Assembly: GCF_022539665.2 (NCBI RefSeq)
Contig: NC_081338.1
Span: 5,878,446-5,942,445, forward strand
DNA length: 64,000 bases
Source: Daphnia carinata
Lineage: Eukaryota > Arthropoda > Branchiopoda > Diplostraca > Daphniidae
Reading direction: 5' to 3'
The notes beneath the pieces were generated by a model. It made no database searches, was not told the origin of the DNA, and saw only the letters and a list, made by a program, of their open reading frames with translations. Positions 57,905 to 64,000 of this stretch are shown here, one piece after another (position 1 is the stretch's first letter; the number at the start of each line of letters is the position of its first letter). Made by a program: the position numbers and the translations under genes.

Positions 57905-58629
57905 ATGTCGATTCAGCTGGTGGTAAGGATAAGCAGTAGCTAAACAAATACGTGTTCTCTTTATTATTTATTCGATGCAAACACGAAAAGGTAATTGTAC
58001 TAATCATTATTTTTTTTTACTGTATGCAGATCATTGCTACTTTGGCGATTGGAGTTTTCTCTTCTGCTGATCCAAACTATAAGCCTCGTCCTCCACAGTA
58101 TGCTGCCCCACCCAGATACGAATACGTCGAGATTCCGCATTGCGCTAAGAACACAACAAAATCCTGGTGTCTCGAAGACTCTGAATATCCTCAACATGAA
58201 GTCCAACAAGCTCTCGATGAACACTACCAGGCCGTCCTCGCTTTCTACAAGGACAAATTGGCCAGCACAGAAAACTCTGTCAGTGGTTTGGAAAAGTTGA
58301 ACGACGAGGTTTACCTTTGCCCGAGTTCCACTGGCTACATCCGTCCACTTCGTGCCATCAACGTCGATGGCAAATGGCGCACAATCATCAACAACGTCGA
58401 GTCTTATGGCATCAAGTACACTCAAACTGCTCGTGTGGAAGAGTGTGATGTTGTTGTTGGGACCAGTTGTCCATTAATCGAGTCGTGCTACGCCTCGAAA
58501 TGCATCCAGAAGAACATCTTCCATCGCTTTTTGGTTTACAATCCCTATGATGAACATTTCCCATTCGCAATTGAGAAATTCAAACTTCCCGGCTCGTGCG
58601 GGTGTGTCGTCGGAGCTTTCCATCCTTGA
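57905..58629 (+). CDS. Spaetzle-like cystine-knot protein, B subfamily (B1, 2 exons, 205 aa)
   Basis: Exons 57905..57922 (MSIQLV) and 58030..58629. Signal peptide IIATLAIGVFSSA, linker DPNYKPRPPQYAAPPRYEYVEI, prodomain CAKNTTKSWCLEDSEYPQHE. The helix is QQALDEHYQAVLAFYKDKL. The knot (YLCPSS, WRTIINNVESYG, EEC, TSC, ESC, SKC, GSCGCVVGAF) differs from the B1 genes at 29567 and 35938 at only a few positions. Seven knot cysteines. Partner: the A gene at 57356. Confidence 0.85.
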
Positions 58630-58831
58630 ACAACCACAAAAGTCTCTTGAAGTAATATAAGGAAATGTGGTTGATGTACCGACCGAGGTATCATGTAATT
58701 CATATGAAAATTCGTAATATTTTTGCTACTGGTATTTGAATTAACTCATGACAAAGTAATACAATTGTGTGCTAATAAAAAAATTATGCAAAGTGTATCA
58801 CTAGCTAGCCGCACTTCTGTACGCCCTACTG

Positions 58832-58862
58832 ATGGTAAGGAAGGAAGGAAGGAAGGTAAGGA
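58832..58862 (+). repeat. GGAA microsatellite
   Basis: Several GGAA/GGTAAGGAA units in tandem. Confidence 0.7.
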
Positions 58863-59317
58863 AAACAATATTGTATTGGTATTGAGGAGGGTCACAAAGC
58901 CCGATAATTAGCTGCCTGCATCCATGAACCTAGTGGCCATGGTGTGTCTTGGGGAGACTTACCAACAACCTACGAGCTACGATTACTTCTTCTCTACCGC
59001 AGTTTGTGGGTCGATCTTCAACATGTAGTGAACGGTACTACAGATCGATTTCAGCGTCTATATACGTGTCGAGTTGTTGTGCAGGTGTCATAAGTGTAGT
59101 ATTGTTTTTTGTAGTGTGTTATTTTTAGCTGGCCTTTTTAGGCATAGTTGATGATGCATATCTTGATTGAAGCATATCCTTGATGAAGTTAAATGTAGTT
59201 CGATGAGATGAGATGTCCGTTGCGATATTTGATGACGTAGCATGTAGAAATACAATGGTTGCATGTGGAAGGGAGGTGGGAGGAGAAGGAGGGCATGGCA
59301 TGGAGGAGGGAAGGGAG

Positions 59318-59395
59318 TTGGAGGTGACGGGAATCGAACCGGCGGAGCGCCAGTTTAAAAGGCGAACACTATAACCACTGTGCCTGGACCGCATT
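59318..59395 (-). other. tRNA-like sequence, minus strand
   Basis: On the minus strand GGCACAGTGGTTATAG (59370-59385) is a good A box and GGTTCGATTCC (59330-59340) a perfect B box. The 3' end CACCTCC has no pairing GGAGGTG at the 5' end, so this is more likely tRNA-derived than a functional tRNA. Confidence 0.5.
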
Positions 59396-61185
59396 CCAAC
59401 AAACATTTTCTTTAATCGTCCACCCGTTAAACTGCTTAGCTTCAATAATTTATGCAACTACAACATGCGCTATTGGTATAGCATGCGAATATCTTTTCGA
59501 TTGTTTGGGTCAAAGCTATTATTTTATTTTTATTTTTTTGTGCTTGCTTTAACCAATTCACTTTATATATTATTAATCTATTTTCTTTGCAAAAAATATT
59601 TAAAAATATTTTTATTGTTTTATATTTAATCTCTAATATTTCTACAAAAAAATATTCGAAACTGAAATTGGCAATGCCGCGTTTTCCGGGAAATTTCCGC
59701 TCATTCAACGTGTGAAGTTCGGCGAAAGAAGTTCATAGGTGATTGTTCGGTTGGATACCTACTTAAACTACCTGATGTAGTATTTCAATTCAAACAATTT
59801 CTCCGATTGAATATACGTGAAAAAACTCTAAAACGAGGAATAAGAAAAACAGGTCATGATTGTTTAAAAGTTCTTAAATGTAATGGCCGAAATTCAAACC
59901 CTTCCCCCCGCAATTTTTCAACGTCCCTAATTCTCACAAAGAACACTTTCAATCTTCAGCTTGCTTAAACTGTAAGATACGTAAAAATACCACAACTTGT
60001 CTTAGTGCTGAATGCAAAATGTTTTTTTTTTTACTGCACCCTCATCCCAATGTCTTGTTTTTACCATTTTGTTCTACTGCAGTCAGAATTTCAATCTCAC
60101 AAAGACGTTAGTGCAGTCCCACCGTTTGTTCACCAGCGCGCCATTTTTGTTCACATAATTTCAAGTGCATTTCAGTGAATCATTATTTTCAAATCGATAA
60201 GTTCAACAGGCTGTAACATTTTGATGTCTCATCTTTCAAATGCTCTAATTCTGCTATTATTTTTCATTCAAGTTTTCAATTATGTTTTAGGGCAAATCTG
60301 GTTCCTTGCAAATTGATTGCGGTACTATTTCATTTTTGGATAATTGGAGTCAACAAAACTAGAAAAGTACTCTCAACGTTTGCTGAAAGGATGTTCATGA
60401 AATCACAGCGTACTGTAAGTCTTTCAATGTAGTTGATGATTAATTTCACCTATTTGTAAGGAGCTTTTTTATTATGAGTTACACTAGGTTAAAGCATTGA
60501 TAAGCACTATTCAATCTGATGGATTATTTCTACTGATTTCAAGTGCTGATATCTACGGGAGAGATGGATTGCTACAGAGAAGTGTGCTTAAGCCAAATTA
60601 CTTAAAATAGATACTGGAAGTCAAGAAGAATCACATTCAAGTAAACATGGCTGTGATGAGGTCTAGAAACATTTGAAATTTACACCATTACATTGTCTCT
60701 TTATGCCCTTTTGAACTGTTACTTTTTGTCTAATATGCAGGAATTCTGAAAAATTTTGAAAGAAAGTGACGTATTCGTATCAGTGAAAGCTTCACATGCG
60801 ATGGCTTCCTTTTAAACATTTTCCATCGTGTACCTTAAAGTTGGAATTACGTAAAACGAAACTTTTCCTACTTTTTGATTGTCACAAACACGCGATAAAC
60901 TCTCGATGCTACGCTACAGGTTTCCTGATATTTGGATAAAGCAGATGGAGTAGGCATTTGAAATCCGGAACCATCAGCAGTGAACTGTGCGCAGGACACG
61001 TTGGAGTCAAAAGGAATGGTTATAATCTACCTTTTTCGTCGATTTCGTTCGTCAGCGCAAATTGTACAATTCTCAGACCAAGTAATCGAGATCAGATATC
61101 TATAAGAAACATAGTTCGGCGCAGGAAAATTTCAGGTAAATATTTTGCATCTTTATTCTTAAATATGCCATAGAATTGGGTTGAT

Positions 61186-61247
61186 GAGGGACTGGTTTCA
61201 TTTGGATGTTGATACTACTGCCAACTTTTGTGCGTTACCGTGAATCG
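61186..61247 (-). repeat. Degraded shared 3' element (after the B2 gene 61303-61975)
   Basis: GAGGGACTGGTTTCATTTGG ... ACTGCCAAC ... TGCGTTACCGTGA follows the copy at 52911-53047 with several changes. No clear copy is found after the paired A2 gene at 62645. Confidence 0.55.
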
Positions 61248-61302
61248 TTCACCTGTTCAGGATGAGGTAACTGGGAAAAGATTTTTAAAATGATAAAAGT
61301 CT

Positions 61303-61975
61303 TTAAAGTTTGAAAGCTCCAACGAAGCAGGCGCAAGATGCGGGCAATTTGAAAGTTTCAATGGCGAATGGGAAGTAATAATCAGTGGGATCGTAGACGA
61401 GGAAACGGTGGTAGATGCTCTTTTGCAGGCATTTCGACTCGTAACAGGTGGGCACTAAAGGGCAGGCCTTTCCAGCAGCATCATCCTCACATTCTTCAAT
61501 GCGGGCGTGTTGATCGTATTTGATGCCGTAGGATTCGACTTTGTTGATGATGACACGCCATTTGCCCTTGGTGTTGACTGCACGCAGTGGCTGCACGTAA
61601 GAAGTTTCGCTCGGGCACAGATAAGTCTCCTCTTCCAGTTTGCTGAGGGTATCGACAGAATTTGACGTTTCGGCGACGACGTTCTTGTACAGGGCCACAA
61701 CGGCTTCGTAGTGTTTGTCCAGCTCGTAAACGATTTCGTAGGCCGGATATTCGGAATCCTCCAGGCACCAGTTCTTGGTTGTGTTCTTGGAACAGGCAGG
61801 GATCTCTGGCTCGTATTTGGGTTGATGGTAAGGCGCCTTGTAATTGTTTCCCATTACAGCCACAACACCCAAACTGAAGATCTAAAATTAGTTGAAAAAA
61901 AAAGAAAAAAGAATTAGACAACGCGATTCGATAGAGGATTCTTCAAGTTACCAAGAAGTGGTAGGATGCAGACAT
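61303..61975 (-). CDS. Spaetzle-like cystine-knot protein, B subfamily (B2, 2 exons, 200 aa)
   Basis: Exons 61952..61975 (MSASYHFL) and 61303..61881. Signal peptide IFSLGVVAVMG (one residue shorter than the other B2 genes), linker NNYKAPYHQPKYEPEIPA, prodomain CSKNTTKNWC. The helix is IVYELDKHYEAVVALYKNVV. The knot is identical in protein sequence to the B2 proteins at 40461, 45013 and 53135, although upstream and 3' DNA have diverged more. Minus-strand TATA at 62075-62085. Partner: the A2 gene at 62645. Confidence 0.87.
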
Positions 61976-62644
61976 AATAGTGAACTTGTGATTGTTCGGA
62001 TGGCTTTCCAGAAAAAGAAGAGAGTTGAAAATCGGCTGAAATAGACGACGTGTTAGATGGTTGTGACCGTACACGTTTATATACCGACGCAGTTTGTACC
62101 ACCTTGTTCCAATTCAACTAGCGGCAACTCCCCCTTTTCTCTTGCGGAAGGATTTGCGAAAGTCTAGGAACCTTGAAAATCATTTATGCGTTTGCTCAAC
62201 TTTCTCTATCTTTGGTTTTAAAAAATCATTTAGCTTACTGAGGAAATTTGAATTTGAAAATAGTGATAAGCGCAAGGTGATCTAGTCTAATTGCTCTTTA
62301 ATTCTAGGTTCATTATTGGATGACACACAGTTTATGTCAAGCACATTGGTATATTTTATGAAGACCAAATGAAAGTGAATGCCTTCTTTGTTGGTGACCC
62401 TGCGTAAACAAAACAGTACCTTCAATGTTTAGTGAGGTGAGAGCTAAAGGAATAAATATTTTTATGAGATTTCTTTTTTGCGCAAAGACCTCCCAACTGC
62501 TTCCATTGGGGCTGTAACCACGCAACATGGGAAAAGAGGCGTCGCCAGACGGACAGCTTGGCTATAAAAGCCTTCGTACGTTGGTGAAAGAAACACAGAA
62601 TATCTAAGGTGTTTCAACTGCCTGCACATCTTAAATTATTCAGC
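61976..62644. promoter_or_regulatory. Divergent B2/A2 promoter region
   Basis: The minus-strand TATA (GGTATATAAAC) is at 62075-62085 and the plus-strand TATA (TATAAAAG) at 62563-62570, about 480 bp apart. Parts of the B2 side match the region upstream of 53812 (ACTCCCCCTTTTCT versus ACTCCCCTTTTCT). Confidence 0.65.
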
Positions 62645-63686
62645 ATGTCTTTTGTTTTGGTGAGTACAACGTTTTGCAACTCTCGCTGCGACCACTTACT
62701 GTTTTTATATCTCAACAATACTTTGCATGTTACAGGCAATTTTGTTGTTTTGCGCCGTCGGTTCATGGGCCGAAGATTTAGCTGCCGAAGAGCAGTACAG
62801 GTAAAGAATCTGTTGTGGTGCTTTAGAGGCTGGTGGTTAAAGAATAACTATCATAATAATTTTATATCTCTTTAATTAAAGGCCAGCTTACAGACCAGAA
62901 CATGCGGCCTACAAGACGCCATATTCAGAGCCACAATATTCTTCGCACAGCAAACCGGCCTGTAAGATTTTACTTTCCATTTGGTGTATTTTGTTAGTTA
63001 TTTCCAAATCTTGTACAGATCCATCATACTCATCTTACCCAGCCTACCCCAAGTATTGTGATCCTAAAGCCGCTCCCAAATGCGCTGAGAATTCCACTGG
63101 TCATTGGTGTTTGACAGATGAGGAATACCCCGTCTACGAAGTCAATGTACTACTGAGTCTTTCCTGGCTTCTACTTTATCACCTTAACTAAATCCCAATT
63201 GTATTTGTTTAGTACGCCATCGAGTACGATCCTTTAGTCTTGAAGAAATACGCCGAAGTTGCCGATCAGTCCGCCAACAACTTGGTCGATGGTGTAGGCA
63301 AAGAACAAGAAGAGAAATTCGATTACTCTTTCTACAAAGGAAAGCAGTTCGATCAGGGCAACTGGGTTGGTGGTGAAGGTTTCATCTGCCCCAGCTCCGT
63401 CGCTTATTCTCGTCCTCTTCGTGCTAAGAACACTGCCGGTGAATGGCGTGTCATCGTCCAGGACGTTGCCTGGCCCACCTACACCCAAACCCAACGGACT
63501 GAGACTTGCTTGTTCCCAGAAGCCGCTTGCCGCACGTTGGCCCCTTGCCATTTCAGCAAATGCCTGCAGAAGCACACCGTCCATCGTATGCTTTCCTTCG
63601 ATCCTTGCGATGCTCGCAGAGGTGTCTTCATCGATACCTACAAGCTTCCGTCAGCATGCTCTTGCCACATCCCCGGCAAGGTTTAG
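62645..63686 (+). CDS. Spaetzle-like cystine-knot protein, A subfamily five-exon type (A2, 253 aa)
   Basis: Exons 62645..62659 (MSFVL), 62736..62800, 62882..62961, 63019..63146 and 63213..63686. Signal peptide AILLFCAVGSWA, then EDLAAEEQYR, linker PAYRPEHAAYKTPYSEPQYS, prodomain KYCDPKAAPKC.ENSTGHWCLTDEEYP. Exon 4 ends in AAT before the donor where the other A2 genes have AAG, so the junction reads EVNYAIEYDPL. The knot exon is the most diverged A2 copy (ADQSANNLVDGVGKEQEEKF, FICPSSV, WRVIVQDVAWPTYTQTQ), eight cysteines, ending SACSCHIPGKV. Partner: the B2 gene at 61975. Confidence 0.86.
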
Positions 63687-64000
63687 ACCTACAGTCAGGA
63701 CCAGCAATATGACTCTTCGATTTGACTCCTACTCCCCACATGCTCAAATATCATCGAAAATCACAAATCCTGACGGTGTTCTGATAAAATGCGACTGCTA
63801 ATTGTCAACCATCTGCACATTAGGTTTGTATGGTACCATTTTCTGGATTTGTCCCTCATTGGGTCTGCTAGGCCAATGTGTTTTCTTCAGTTTCAACAAC
63901 GTGACTGCGAATTCTGGAAGTTTTTGTAGAACAATTGAATACGTATTTAAAAAACATAGAATTTTTATCATCCACGAATCGGTGCATGTTGCTTGGAACT
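63687..64000. other. 3' flank of the last A2 gene
   Basis: Contains the 3' UTR of the A2 gene. Unlike the other A2 genes I see only faint traces of the shared 3' element (GGTACCATTTTCTGG near 63832). No gene. Confidence 0.45.

Larger units (their letters stand above)
58630..61185. other. Intergenic stretch with tRNA-like and simple repeats
   Basis: Contains a short GGAA microsatellite (about 58832-58862), a tRNA-like sequence (59318-59395), AT-rich DNA and a kappaB-like GGGAAATTTCC at about 59688. No coding gene is supported. Confidence 0.45.

Noticed and set aside
59688-59698. GGGAAATTTCC, a kappaB-like site
   Set aside because: A good match to a Rel-factor site, but more than 1 kb from any promoter here; one such match is expected by chance in AT-rich DNA.

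Overview
The window is a stretch of arthropod nuclear genome. It is most likely a water flea of the genus Daphnia or a close branchiopod relative. The basis is short GT-AG introns (mostly 55-100 bp), TATA-box promoters close to each start, and a decayed DEAD-box helicase copy whose motifs look like crustacean Vasa. Nothing bacterial or viral dominates.

The main content is a dense array of 23 genes (22 complete, one cut by the left edge) for small secreted proteins with a C-terminal Spaetzle-type (Toll-ligand / neurotrophin-1-like) cystine knot. I sort them into three subfamilies by intron pattern and cysteine count. A genes have an intron just before a conserved YAIEYDPL-like block and 8 knot cysteines. 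B genes have two exons, no intron between prodomain and knot, and 7 knot cysteines. C genes share the A-type intron, are more divergent and have 9 cysteines.

Layout. 0-2.8 kb: B/A divergent pair. 3.7-5.7 kb: Vasa-like pseudogene. 5.7-18.6 kb: repeat-rich, AT-rich region with tRNA-like sequences, two arrays of hairpins, a 23-bp minisatellite, a possible coiled-coil gene at 10.3-11.3 kb and an unresolved possible gene at 15.2-16.9 kb. 18.7-23.5 kb: two more divergent pairs, one with a frameshifted B member. 23.9-24.8 kb: a secreted protein with a CRRRRG motif. 27.4-27.8 kb: a three-exon gene for a 73-residue secreted six-cysteine peptide that no single open frame shows. 29.6-64 kb: the rest of the Spaetzle-like array, with three C genes (all minus strand) between the pairs.

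The striking point is the organisation. Nine divergent (head-to-head) pairs each join one A gene to one B gene, usually with opposed TATA boxes 165-580 bp apart. The subtypes also match: five-exon A genes always sit with B genes of the NNYKAP type, the two MALxM-type A genes with the two PYKPGYPAAKY-type B genes, and MK-start A genes with the CAKNTTK-type B genes. Duplication has therefore copied A+B units, which fits co-expression and perhaps heterodimeric ligands. One pair (B at 45.0 kb, A at 50.4 kb) has been broken, apparently by inversion. A shared repeat at the 3' ends of A and B genes flanks some pairs as direct repeats and may have driven the duplications.
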